A stretch of DNA of 64,000 nucleotides. Source: Nitrospira tepida. Lineage in GTDB: Bacteria > Nitrospirota > Nitrospiria > Nitrospirales > Nitrospiraceae. Where the stretch lies: assembly GCF_947241125.1 (NCBI RefSeq), contig NZ_OX365700.1, positions 3,852,461 to 3,916,460 on the forward strand, in the 5' to 3' direction. Made by a program: the position numbers and the translations under genes. Shown piece after piece: positions 17,109-25,122 of the stretch. The notes beneath the pieces were generated by a model. That model made no database searches, was not told the DNA's origin, and saw nothing but the letters and a program-made list of their open reading frames with translations. How positions within the stretch are numbered: position 1 is the first letter of the stretch; each line of letters opens with the position of its first letter.

Positions 17109-17330
17109 TCATGGCTGGTTCTGGGCGGAGGATCTGAATAGGAAATACAGCCCGATGCCGGCGCCGACGGCGATGACCATGCCCGAGAGAAATCGGCCCG
17201 TGAAGCTGAGCGGGCCGACAAAGACTTCATATAAACGCGGGAGCACGATCGTGGCGAGCAGGGCCAACACCAAGGCCACCATGTGCTTGCGCAGATAAAT
17301 CGGCTCACCCGGTTTGCGCGAAAATTTCAT
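17109..17330 (-). CDS. Small two-helix membrane protein
   Basis: This 73-residue basic protein has two predicted membrane helices (residues about 17-35, MVALVLALLATIVLPRLYE, and about 45-66, FLSGMVIAVGAGIGLYFLF) and a positively charged N-terminus. No family is recognised. It lies downstream of nothing obvious on its strand: the DUF2238 genes end at 17402, after its start, in the same direction and about 70 bp upstream. It may therefore be their distal partner. Confidence 0.5.
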   Translation of the reverse strand: MKFSRKPGEPIYLRKHMVALVLALLATIVLPRLYEVFVGPLSFTGRFLSGMVIAVGAGIGLYFLFRSSAQNQP

Positions 17331-17401
17331 CGGCCATGGATCTTACTGAACGCTCAAGCATGACTCAAGACAGAAGAGGCCCCAGAGGCAGTACGTCCCT
17401 C

Positions 17402-18076
17402 TCACTTTCGAGCCGGTGCATCGCCCGCATGCCGCGAACGTCCATCAAGAAATACGCCATTCGGCAGGAAGACGGCCGCTACCCCCGTCATCAACAGTGC
17501 GCCGGTGAAGGCCGCGGTCATGTCCTTCTGCGCATCCCACTCGTCGCCCTGTGTGCCGAGGTAGGCGGAGCCAAGCTCGGGGCTCACGATCGAGGCCACG
17601 ACCGCCTCCACCACTTCGAAGAAGCCGCTCTGCGCGAGCACGGCGCTGATCGGGAGATAGTAGGACCAAAAGCCCCGTATGCCCGCAAGCCGCATGAGCA
17701 ACTCCCTGATGGGCAGGACGAGCAGGAGACCGTATGCAAAGTGGACGATGCGGTCGAAGGGATTGCGGCTCAAGCCAAAGGTGTCTTGCAGCCAAAACCC
17801 CGCCGGCACCTTGGCGTAGGTATAGTGCGCCCCGATCGCATGCAGCACCATGAACAGAGCGATCAGCACATAGGAGAAAGTGGAAAACTGGAAACGCCGG
17901 TAGGTCAGGACGAGAATCGCGACGAGCGTCACTGCCAGGAGATTTTCGAGGAGCCAATCCTGCCGGTCGATCGGCGCGATCGCCAGCCAACCCCATAACA
18001 ACAGGTAGGCGGCAAGCAAGAGGCGCGGCAGAGTCCGTTCGGCCGGCTCGTGCCCGCTGGCTAGGACGCGAGCCAT
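17402..18076 (-). CDS. DUF2238 (YjdF-like) membrane protein, copy 2
   Basis: This 224-residue integral membrane protein has about six helices and the conserved family segments LHAIGAHYTYAKVPAGFWLQ, NPFDRIVHFAYGLLL and YLGTQGDEWDAQKDMTAAFTGAL. The conserved His, Asp and Glu residues in these segments suggest a metal or proton role, but the family has no established function. The start at 18076 lies 5 bp after the stop of the paralogous upstream gene, so the two are translated from one message. The upstream in-frame ATG (18169) would overlap that gene and is not used here. Confidence 0.8.
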   Translation of the reverse strand: MARVLASGHEPAERTLPRLLLAAYLLLWGWLAIAPIDRQDWLLENLLAVTLVAILVLTYRRFQFSTFSYVLIALFMVLHAIGAHYTYAKVPAGFWLQDTFGLSRNPFDRIVHFAYGLLLVLPIRELLMRLAGIRGFWSYYLPISAVLAQSGFFEVVEAVVASIVSPELGSAYLGTQGDEWDAQKDMTAAFTGALLMTGVAAVFLPNGVFLDGRSRHAGDAPARK

Positions 18077-18080
18077 TCGA

Positions 18081-18776
18081 TCAGGATGAACGCTGGGCGA
18101 TGGCACTGTTTGCCTCGGTCTCATCGCTCGGATCGAGCAGAGGCAAGATGCCTCCTTTGGCTGAGGCATCGGCCCGCAGACGGCGGACGATGCGAACCGC
18201 CAGCAACAGCGCCATGCAGAGGAGCGATCCGTAGAAGGCCGCGGCCATATCTCTTTGCGCGTCCCACATGTCCCCCTGGGAACCCAGATAGGTGATGCCG
18301 AGCTCGGGATGCACGGCCCGGGCGACCCAGGACTCGATGATCTCCCACAATCCGCTCAACCCGAGCACCGTGGTCACCGGCAGATAATACAGGACCCAGC
18401 CGCGCGCATGGCCGAGCAGGCGAAACGCCTCTTCCATCGGATAGGCCAGGAGGAACCCGAAACTAAAATGAACGACGCGGTCGAAATGGTTGCGCCCGAG
18501 GTGCAGCGCCTGTTCCAACCAGGCGCCGACCGGCGTCTGAGCATAGGTGTAATGGACGCCGATCGAGTGCAAGGTCAGAAACCCGGTGATCAGCACATAG
18601 GACAGGGGTGACAGCGGCAGGTAGCGATAGGCCGCGATCAGACCCAGCACGAAGACGGCCGGGAGAATGCTGGCCAGGGCCCAAAATTCCCGGTCCACCG
18701 GTGAGTAGGCCATCCAGGCCGACAGCAGCACGTACCAGGCCACCAGGCCGATGAGCAGTTTGTTGCGGGCGATCAC
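18081..18776 (-). CDS. DUF2238 (YjdF-like) membrane protein, copy 1
   Basis: This 231-residue paralogue of the next gene has the same landmarks (LHSIGVHYTYAQTPVGAWLE, NHFDRVVHFSFGFLLAYP, YLGSQGDMWDAQRDMAAAF). I place the start at GTG 18776, which has a CGAGGAGG ribosome site 6 nt upstream; an ATG at 18797 lies before that site. The tandem pair implies duplication, with the two products perhaps forming a hetero-oligomer. The function of the family is unknown. Confidence 0.8.
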   Translation of the reverse strand: MIARNKLLIGLVAWYVLLSAWMAYSPVDREFWALASILPAVFVLGLIAAYRYLPLSPLSYVLITGFLTLHSIGVHYTYAQTPVGAWLEQALHLGRNHFDRVVHFSFGFLLAYPMEEAFRLLGHARGWVLYYLPVTTVLGLSGLWEIIESWVARAVHPELGITYLGSQGDMWDAQRDMAAAFYGSLLCMALLLAVRIVRRLRADASAKGGILPLLDPSDETEANSAIAQRSS

Positions 18777-18913
18777 AGAGCCTCCTCGTACAGTCATCGC
18801 ATGGGCCTCGGAGGCCCAAGATGCGGCGACATCGTGCCGCAGCCTAGATCTCCGGAGGCTGCATACACTGTACCGGGAGGCTGCCATGGCCGCAAGGGAG
18901 CGGCCCGACTCCG

Positions 18914-19354
18914 CTATTTTTCGTCGATGGTCGGACCGAGGCCCAATCGGGCCCGCAGCACATCGTGGCGCGTGATCGACCGCACCACCTTGCCGTCCTG
19001 GACGACCGGGAGCAATTGGAAGCCCATTTCGAACAGACGCGACACACTGGCCAGCGGCGTATTCTCTTCCACGCCGACGAAGGCCGTGTTCATAATGTCG
19101 CGGGCCTTCGCCCGGTTCAAATCGACGCCGGCTTCCAAGGCCCGGATCACGTCGCCCTCGCTGATGAACCCGAGAAACTCATAATCCTCCCCCACGACCG
19201 GCAGGCCTCGCGACCCATCGCTCACCATCGCGATGGCGATATCCATCGCATTGTCGTCCGGCTTGGCCTGGACGGTGTTGGTCGCCGAGATGTCCGCCAC
19301 GACATGATAGCCGCCCGCCGGCGTGCCGGGCACGTTACCGAGTACCTTCATCAT
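18914..19354 (-). CDS. CBS-domain pair protein
   Basis: This 146-residue protein is made of two CBS motifs (Bateman module). The first covers about residues 24-85 (TVQAKPDDNAMDIAIAMVSD, LPVVGEDYEFLGFISEGDVI), the second about 88-146 (DIMNTAFVGVEENTPLASVS, LPVVQDGKVVRSITRHDVLR). Such modules bind adenine nucleotides or act as sensors of energy state. The ATG (19354, or one codon later) follows a GAAGGAGG site. It stands alone as a small cytosolic protein, so its target is unknown. Confidence 0.88.
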   Translation of the reverse strand: MMKVLGNVPGTPAGGYHVVADISATNTVQAKPDDNAMDIAIAMVSDGSRGLPVVGEDYEFLGFISEGDVIRALEAGVDLNRAKARDIMNTAFVGVEENTPLASVSRLFEMGFQLLPVVQDGKVVRSITRHDVLRARLGLGPTIDEK

Positions 19355-19528
19355 CGCCTCCTTCGCATAAGGTTATATTCCATCACTGAATACGCGGCCG
19401 TGCACGGCAGCGACACTGGGCAGACCCCTTGCGTTCTCTTCAGGAGGCACCATTGCGTGCCCGGATTCAGAAGCTCATCATGATTGCGGCTCTTGGAACC
19501 ATGACCCCACCAGGAAAGGAGGGGCGCC

Positions 19529-20272
19529 ATGTGGCAAGACATTCGATACGCTGGCTGGGTGGCGGCCTTATGCACGGCACTGGGTCTGGCGCTTACGGGT
19601 TCCGGCATCACGGGAGAGCCTCGGTTTGGGACGCCGAAGGGTGATGAAGGCACGAGGATCTTCAAAGCCACGGAGCACCCGTTCTACAGCGGGGCCTTTC
19701 GACTCACGGGCAACCGCGCCACGCTGGTCGGCAACATGCAGGACCAGTCGCCCTGGGATCATCTGGATTATGCCGGCAAGCGTCTGACTCCGGTGCAGGG
19801 CACGATCGAGATTAAGGTGAACGAAGTTACGAACAGCGGCCTGGTGGTCGCGGAGTTTGCCGAGGGCGCTGATCAGTACCGGATCGTCTTCGACCGCTTC
19901 GCTGCCAAGGCGCCGTTCCAAGATGGAGGCATTGCGACCAGACTGTACGAGCATGGCGATTCGAACAACGGCGATCCCCTGTATCCGAAAACCTGGCTGT
20001 ACCTCGCCGGATGGGGCACCGCGACCATGCACAAGAACGACCAGGTCCTCTACAAGGACTACGACGCGCATTTCATGGTGATGGAACGGTCCCGCGATCC
20101 CCAGACCCATGCAGTCCACTACCCGGTCACGCGCACCCTCCCCGGTGGTGAGACCGATCCGGCCGGGATGGAAATCGACCTCTGGGTGCGGTCGAAAGAA
20201 CAGAACCCGCAGAATTTTCCTCCCTTTGACACCTTCGTCCACATCTACTGGGAGGAGGTGACGTGGCGATGA
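19529..20272 (+). CDS. Exported protein of unknown function
   Basis: This 247-residue protein has an N-terminal hydrophobic signal (residues about 8-27) and no lipobox. It contains paired aromatic and acidic motifs (PFYSGAFRLTGNRATLVGN, YRIVFDRFAAKAPFQDGGI, YPKTWLYLAGWGTATMHKND) and ends with HIYWEEVTWR. I do not recognise a family; the pattern fits a beta-rich periplasmic protein. An AAGGAGG site precedes the ATG. It overlaps the next gene by ten bases, so the two form a transcription unit. Confidence 0.65.
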   Translation: MWQDIRYAGWVAALCTALGLALTGSGITGEPRFGTPKGDEGTRIFKATEHPFYSGAFRLTGNRATLVGNMQDQSPWDHLDYAGKRLTPVQGTIEIKVNEVTNSGLVVAEFAEGADQYRIVFDRFAAKAPFQDGGIATRLYEHGDSNNGDPLYPKTWLYLAGWGTATMHKNDQVLYKDYDAHFMVMERSRDPQTHAVHYPVTRTLPGGETDPAGMEIDLWVRSKEQNPQNFPPFDTFVHIYWEEVTWR

Positions 20273-20967
20273 ACACAGGCAGGATGCCTCCTATCGGTTC
20301 CACGCGATGGCTCTGGCTCATTCAGATCGGCGGCCTCTCGTTGGCGATGTTCGTCCTCTACAGCGTGTCGTCAGGGACACCGGCCTCGCAATCCTGGGGT
20401 TTTGATACTGATCCGTCCAACGCGCCCCCTCGCAACTTCGAGGTCGGCACCCTGTTCGATGGGCGGACCGCAGGGGAATGGCAGGTGCTGGCCACGGACA
20501 AGGCCAAGAGTCCTCCGCACGTGCTTGGCCAGTTGCAAGGGAAAGGCGCGGAACATGCGTATAAGGTCGTCCTCGTTGCAGGAACCGAGGCCGCAGATCT
20601 CGACCTGTCCGTTTCCTTTTTGGCTCTGGAAGGAAAGGCGGATATGGGCGGCGGGCTCATCTGGCGGGCGGCCGATGATCGACACTACTATTTGACTCGC
20701 GCGAACCCGCTTGAACAGAACATCCGCATCTATCGGGTCGTCAAGGGAGTCCGACAGATGTTGAAGAACGTTGACCGGATCATTGACGTGAAGCAGTGGC
20801 ATACCTTGCGGGTGGTCAGCCAAGGCTGCCGCATTCAAGTGTTCTACGACGAAGCCCCAGTCTTTGACCTCTGCGATCGAACCTTTGCGTCGGGGCGGAT
20901 CGGGCTCTGGACGAAATCCGACGCCGTGACCTACTTCGACGACCTGCGCCTGGAGGTCTTGAAATGA
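20263..20967 (+). CDS. Membrane-anchored concanavalin-like (DUF1080-type) protein
   Basis: This 234-residue protein has one N-terminal membrane segment (residues about 17-36) and an outside domain resembling the DUF1080/LamG jelly-roll fold: FDGRTAGEWQVL, DMGGGLIWRAADDRHYYLTRANPLEQNIRIYRVVKG, WHTLRVVSQGCRIQVFYD and SGRIGLWTKSDAVTYFDDLRL. Such domains bind or hydrolyse glycans, but binding residues cannot be judged here. It starts inside the end of the previous gene and is likely co-translated with it. Confidence 0.75.
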   Translation: MAMNTGRMPPIGSTRWLWLIQIGGLSLAMFVLYSVSSGTPASQSWGFDTDPSNAPPRNFEVGTLFDGRTAGEWQVLATDKAKSPPHVLGQLQGKGAEHAYKVVLVAGTEAADLDLSVSFLALEGKADMGGGLIWRAADDRHYYLTRANPLEQNIRIYRVVKGVRQMLKNVDRIIDVKQWHTLRVVSQGCRIQVFYDEAPVFDLCDRTFASGRIGLWTKSDAVTYFDDLRLEVLK

Positions 20968-21039
20968 CCGTGACAATCTACAAGGGCGCCTGATCTCGTG
21001 ATTTTCGACCTAAGACGTTGCCGCAGCGTGACGCCCAGC

Positions 21040-21069
21040 TTGACAACCCCGGTAGAAGCTACGGACAAT
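21040..21069 (+). promoter_or_regulatory. Sigma-70-like promoter for the second toxin-antitoxin pair
   Basis: A consensus -35 box TTGACA (21040-21045) is followed 18 bp later by GACAAT (21064-21069, four of six consensus bases). The antitoxin ATG lies 43 bp downstream after an AGGAGG site. Confidence 0.55.
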
Positions 21070-21112
21070 CCCATCCTCACCATGATTGACCTTCCCCATA
21101 GGAGGACTGCGG

Positions 21113-21337
21113 ATGAAGCCAACCCCTTCTTCGATTTTTGATCTGAGCCCATCCGAGAAACTCCAACTCGTGGAAGACCTATGGGATGACCTTGCCTCAA
21201 CTCCCGAGGCAGTCCCGGTTTATGACTGGCAGAAAGAAGAGCTGGCTCGGCGAAAGGCGAACCTCATGAAACACCCGGCTTCCGGGCTCACATGGGAAGA
21301 AGTCAAACGGAAGGTTCGAAGCCTCGGTGCCCGCTGA
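21113..21337 (+). CDS. Addiction-module antitoxin (RelB-like, PF09720 type)
   Basis: This 74-residue protein has the family pattern IFDLSPSEKLQLVEDLWDDLASTPEAVPVYDWQKEELARRKAN...SGLTWEEVKRKVR, which is diagnostic of antitoxins encoded before ParE/RelE toxins. It would neutralise the toxin and autoregulate. The start at 21113 has an AGGAGG site 8 nt upstream. Its last codons overlap the toxin start by 11 bases, so translation is coupled. Confidence 0.85.
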   Translation: MKPTPSSIFDLSPSEKLQLVEDLWDDLASTPEAVPVYDWQKEELARRKANLMKHPASGLTWEEVKRKVRSLGAR

Positions 21338-21581
21338 GTTGATCGTTGCGCCGGAGGCGGTGCAGGACTTGGCAGAAGCCTACGCTTGGTACGAGGACCG
21401 ACGGCCTGGTCTGGGAGAGGAATTTCTAAGCTCCCTCGATGCCTGTATTGAAGCAATACGCCGCACGCCCAAGATACATGCGCTTGTTCACAAGAAGTAT
21501 CGTCGCGCATTGGTACGCCGCTTTCCCTACGTGGTCTTCTACGAACATATTTCCTCAGATGAGGGTCAGGTCTTGCAATAA
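21327..21581 (+). CDS. RelE/ParE-family toxin, slightly short at C-terminus
   Basis: This 84-residue toxin starts at GTG 21327 inside the antitoxin gene. Landmarks are VAPEAVQDLAEAYAWYEDRRPGLGEEFLSSLDACIEAIRRTP and ALVRRFPYVVFYEHISSD. Typical relatives extend about ten residues further with a hydrophobic strand and an HxxRDP ending. Here the protein stops after GQVLQ. It may be a recent truncation that weakens the toxin. Confidence 0.8.
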   Translation: MPAELIVAPEAVQDLAEAYAWYEDRRPGLGEEFLSSLDACIEAIRRTPKIHALVHKKYRRALVRRFPYVVFYEHISSDEGQVLQ

Positions 21582-21928
21582 TGCATCGAGCCGAAGCGGA
21601 TGTGCTGAATGACGCGAGAAACGCAGGGGGCAGCCGCACGTAAGGCAATGAGGCGATTCGCAGGGGCCGATTTGGAACAGGGTACAGTTTGCCCGAGATC
21701 GGTCCCGCCGTAAGCTTGCACTATTTAACGATCAGTCGGGTCGTGAGTCCGCTGGCAGTCGGCAATGCACATAGCAAGACCTGACCCTCAATATGGTATG
21801 GTGCATATTCGCCGCAACTCCCTACGAGCGCAGAGCGTAATAGCGCAAAGTCTGGGAACGAAAAGATCCCGAACCCCACACCACCTGAGCTCCCGGCGGG
21901 AGTCTCGGTTCCTCCCGAAGCACTCGAG
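21582..21928. other. Intergenic stretch before the cassette genes
   Basis: About 350 bp with no convincing gene. The reading frame of the next gene stays open back to about 21785 but has no ATG there. I saw no clear attI or attC-like site at this side of the cassettes. Confidence 0.4.
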
Positions 21929-22252
21929 TTGCTGCAGCAGGCCATGTTGGCAGAACGCGCTAGGGCCTATTTCTGGGAATACCGCTACTTGAACTACTTC
22001 CTAGTCTTGGGGACCCAACGCGTCCTCGATTGGCTGGCTTCGTTGCCAGCTCCAACGACGGTCGGCGCCTTTGACACATTCTGGCAACCGCTTATTCCTT
22101 CGGCGGAGCAAAGGCGCACGATTCTCTCAGTGCTCGAAAGTCACAACCTAATCTTCTTTCGGGGCGAACTAATTGAGGTATCGCCAAAGGGTCGCGAGTA
22201 CATTCAATGGCGGGGACCGCTTCCAAATCTTCCCCCACCGCAAGCGCCATGA
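21929..22252 (+). CDS. Hypothetical protein of an integron-type cassette
   Basis: This small protein of 107 residues counts from a TTG at 21929 (102 from ATG 21944, which is more likely). It has an aromatic N-terminal helix AYFWEYRYLNYFLVLGTQRVLDWLA and a winged-helix-like end (SAEQRRTILSVLESHNLIFFRGELIEVSPKGREYIQWRG). No family is recognised. It stops ten bases before an attC-like site, the normal place for a cassette gene. Function unknown. Confidence 0.5.
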   Translation: MLQQAMLAERARAYFWEYRYLNYFLVLGTQRVLDWLASLPAPTTVGAFDTFWQPLIPSAEQRRTILSVLESHNLIFFRGELIEVSPKGREYIQWRGPLPNLPPPQAP

Positions 22253-22261
22253 ACAAACGGC

Positions 22262-22352
22262 AGATAACCCGTAGCTGGTGTGGACCGGCCGGAAGCGTCG
22301 CATGTCATCAACGGCCGTCGGAAATGGCCGGCCGCACAGCACGACGTTAGGC
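22262..22352 (+). other. attC-like recombination site 1
   Basis: The right end GTTAGGC (22346-22352) is a perfect R' box (GTTRRRY). The left end has TAAC (22265-22268). The flanks pair as GCTG...CCGGCC with unpaired extra bases on one side, as in integron attC sites. Length is 91 bp, within the normal range. It separates two small genes read in the same direction. Confidence 0.6.
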
Positions 22353-22360
22353 ACCATCCA

Positions 22361-23176
22361 ATGCAGACAGACATGCCCATCATGCTAAGACCAAAGCCCA
22401 CCAAATGGCTTGGGGTCGCGCTCTGCTCACTTGCATTTGTTTTGATCGGGATTTGGATGGTCCGATCCGGAGAAATCATGGGCTGGATGGGCATTGTGTT
22501 CTTCGGGCTTTGCTTGTCTGTTTCGCTGATTTGCATGCTTCCAAAGGCTTCATATCTTCTCCTGACCCCCGATGGATTCACGATGTGCTCACTATTTCGC
22601 TCACACACAATTCGTTGGGAGGATGTAACGGGTTTTGGTGTTGGCAAGGTCTTCACCAACAAAATGGTGATGTTCAACTTTGTTGATTCCTACCAGCGGT
22701 CTCCAAGGTTGAGATCATTCAATACCGAGCTAGTGGGGTTCGAAGCTGCAATTCCGGACTCCTATGGGCTCAAGCATGAGGATCTCGCTGATTTACTTAA
22801 CAGGTATAAGGCCTCATCACACGGAACCCAAGAACCGCCGCAGCTCATGCCGGAGAGTTTGTTTATCGTCGAGGTCTCTGATACGGGCGTTTCGTGCTCG
22901 CGGCCTGACCAAAGGGTCGAGCGTGTCACGTGGGATGACTTGCAGTGTGTCGAGGTCGTCAACACTGATGAAGGTCCCTTTTTGCCGGATGTCTTTTGGG
23001 TTCTCCACGGCTCGGATGGTGGCTGTGTCATCCCGCAAGGAGCCACCGGGGAAAAGCAACTGCTAGAAAGACTGCAGAAGTTGCCGGGTTTCGACAATGA
23101 AGCAGTCATCAAGGCAATGAGTGTGACGACGAATAAACGATCGCTCTGTTGGCGAAGGCCGACCGCCAGCGTCTAA
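22361..23176 (+). CDS. Membrane PH-like (STM3941-type) cassette protein
   Basis: This 271-residue protein has two N-terminal membrane helices (residues about 17-35 and 40-59). A PH-like domain of the STM3941/YcxB kind follows (YLLLTPDGFTMCSLFRSHTIRWEDVTGFGV). The second half contains VEVVNTDEGPFLPDVFWVLHGSDGGCVIPQGATGEKQLLERLQKLPGFDNEAVIKAM, a segment I know from small uncharacterised proteins, so this may be a fusion. Base composition is lower in GC than the surrounding chromosome. Its stop codon lies inside the next attC-like site, as expected for an integron cassette. Confidence 0.65.
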   Translation: MQTDMPIMLRPKPTKWLGVALCSLAFVLIGIWMVRSGEIMGWMGIVFFGLCLSVSLICMLPKASYLLLTPDGFTMCSLFRSHTIRWEDVTGFGVGKVFTNKMVMFNFVDSYQRSPRLRSFNTELVGFEAAIPDSYGLKHEDLADLLNRYKASSHGTQEPPQLMPESLFIVEVSDTGVSCSRPDQRVERVTWDDLQCVEVVNTDEGPFLPDVFWVLHGSDGGCVIPQGATGEKQLLERLQKLPGFDNEAVIKAMSVTTNKRSLCWRRPTASV

Positions 23177-23307
23177 CGAGTGCGTGCAGCGGAGCGGTCG
23201 CCAGGTTGTTGGTTGCTCGTTGCTTTTGTTCTCTTACAACACTGCTTGGTTGTTCCGGGCGTGTTGGCCCTTCGGTGGCGACCGCCCGCTGACGCACAGC
23301 GTTTGGG
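23171..23307 (+). other. attC-like recombination site 2
   Basis: The left end GTCTAAC is a perfect R'' box (RYYYAAC) and holds the stop codon of the preceding gene. The arms TGCGT-G-CAGCGG-A-GCGGTCGCCA and TGGCGACCGCCCGCTGACGCA pair over 21 bp with exactly two unpaired bases on one strand, the extrahelical-base hallmark of attC hairpins. The right end GTTTGGG departs from GTTRRRY at two positions (the first T and the final G). Total length 137 bp. Confidence 0.7.
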
Positions 23308-23561
23308 TTCATGCGGAAAATCAAATGGGGTATCTGAGCTTCCCCCCATTGTTTGGACAGGTTTTCATCTGAATTAAGCTAATGGATCTTTCCCTCCTTC
23401 CCTCCTTTCTTTTAGAGTTCTTCTGACTCCTGTTTCCCCAGAGGCGCGGGCCACAAACCGTCAATGCGTGGTTTGGGTGCAGGGGCATTTCAACACTTCG
23501 CTCCAGGATCGGTTATACGGGGCGATCGCCTGTCGGTCCATACCGGAGTAGCCCCCTCGAC

Positions 23562-23709
23562 TCAGCCAAAATGCACCTCGGCCGGGGTCCGTCGGCCCAA
23601 GCTCTGGTGCCGTCGTTCGGTGTTGTAGAACAGAAAATACCGCTGCAACCCGGCCCAGGCCTCGGCTCCGTCGGCGTAGTCCCGCAGGTAGATCTCCTCG
23701 TACTTCACG
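23562..23709 (-). pseudogene. IS3-family transposase OrfB, C-terminal fragment
   Basis: The last 49 codons of an IS3-type integrase are present (VKYEEIYLRDYADGAEAWAG, then FYNTERRHQSLGRRTPAEV), with a TGA stop at 23562-23564. The fragment is cut at 23709 by the end of the IS21-family element. The catalytic DDE residues are not in this piece. Confidence 0.85.
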
Positions 23710-23784
23710 TGTCAGCGGTCATCCAATAATCCCCAGGTGTGGTCATTGAATTTTCCCCACCCTCCTAACTGAAGGAGGAGGGAG

Positions 23785-25122
23785 ATGGGACTTGACGAGA
23801 CGGGAGCGTCGGCGATCATGCGTGCCCAGGGGGACCAATCTGGGGAGGCATGCATGGTGGATCAGGAGCGATGGGCGGAGATTCGACGGTTGTTTCACGA
23901 GGAGCGGGTGTCCATTTCAGCGATTGGGCGGCGGTTGGATCTGGATCGCAAGACGGTCCGGCGCAGTCTGCGGCAGACGACGTGGCACCCCTATCGCCGG
24001 GCAGCGGTGGCGGAGACGCTGCTCACCGCCCATGCCGACTTTGTGCGGACCCGCGCCCCGCAGGTGGGGTACTCGGCGCGGATTCTCTACCAGGAACTGC
24101 GGGCGAGCCGGAGCTACACCGGCAGTTATGAGACGGTGAAGCGGTGTGTGGCGCCGCTGCGCGAGGTCCAGCTGCAAGCGGAGCGGGCCCTCCTCCGCTT
24201 TGAGACCCCGCCGGGGCAGCAAAGTCAGATTGATTGGGGCCAGGCCACCGTGCCCTTCCGCACCGGTCCCGTCGTGGTGCACGTGTTCGTGCTCACCTTA
24301 GGGTTCAGTCGCCGCGGCTTCTATCACGCGTGTGCCGATGAGCGCCTGGCGCAATTTCTGGAGGCCCATGAACGGGCCTTTGCCCATTTCGGCGGGCACA
24401 CCCGCGAGCATCTCTATGATCGTCCGCGCACCGTGTGCTATGCGGATGAGACCGGCCGACGCCTCTGGAATCCCACGTTCAAAGCCTTTGCCGACTATTG
24501 GGGCTTTGAGCCCCGCGTGTGTCGGCCCTACCGGGCGCAGACCAAAGGCAAAGTGGAATCGGGCGTGAAGTATGTGAAGCGGAACTTTCTGCCCGGGCGG
24601 ACGTTTGTCGACGTGGTGGACTTCCAGGCCCAGCTCGACGAATGGAACGTGACGATCGCCGACCAGCGCCTGCACGGCACGACTCATGAGCGACCGATCG
24701 CGCGGTTTGAGCGAGAACGCGAGCACCTCGTGCCACTGGCGGGCCAGCGCGGCTTCCAGCAGGAGGCGCGGGTCTCGCGGATCGTGGCTGAAGACTATCT
24801 GGTCAGCTTCGACACGAATCGGTATTCCGTGCCCTTCCGCCTGATTGGGCAACGGGTTGAGGCGCAACGGCGGGGCGACACCATCCATATCTTCCATCGC
24901 GACCGCGAGGTGGCCACCCATCCCGTGTTACCCGGCCGCCACCAATTCCGCATTCTGCCGGAGCACGGCCCCGGCGCCAGTGCCCGCATTGCGCGCCAGC
25001 GCCGGTCAACCCTGAGCGAACTGGCCACTCACCCCGGTGCGGTCCCGGAGGTCGAAGTGCGGGATCTGGCGTGCTACGAGGCGGTGTGCGGGAGCGCGGC
25101 GGCGCACGAGGTGCAGCCATGA
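23785..25122 (+). CDS. istA: IS21-family transposase IstA
   Basis: The transposase is up to 445 residues. It has an N-terminal helix-turn-helix (ISAIGRRLDLDRKTVRRSL), then an RNase H-like integrase core with the first Asp in QSQIDWGQATVPF and the catalytic Glu in YRAQTKGKVESGVKYVKRNF, and the C-terminal beta domain (FDTNRYSVPFRL). ATG 23785 has a strong GGAGGAGG site; ATG 23854 also has a GGGAGG site and matches the usual family start better. The stop overlaps istB by four bases (ATGA). It appears intact. Confidence 0.93.
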   Translation: MGLDETGASAIMRAQGDQSGEACMVDQERWAEIRRLFHEERVSISAIGRRLDLDRKTVRRSLRQTTWHPYRRAAVAETLLTAHADFVRTRAPQVGYSARILYQELRASRSYTGSYETVKRCVAPLREVQLQAERALLRFETPPGQQSQIDWGQATVPFRTGPVVVHVFVLTLGFSRRGFYHACADERLAQFLEAHERAFAHFGGHTREHLYDRPRTVCYADETGRRLWNPTFKAFADYWGFEPRVCRPYRAQTKGKVESGVKYVKRNFLPGRTFVDVVDFQAQLDEWNVTIADQRLHGTTHERPIARFEREREHLVPLAGQRGFQQEARVSRIVAEDYLVSFDTNRYSVPFRLIGQRVEAQRRGDTIHIFHRDREVATHPVLPGRHQFRILPEHGPGASARIARQRRSTLSELATHPGAVPEVEVRDLACYEAVCGSAAAHEVQP

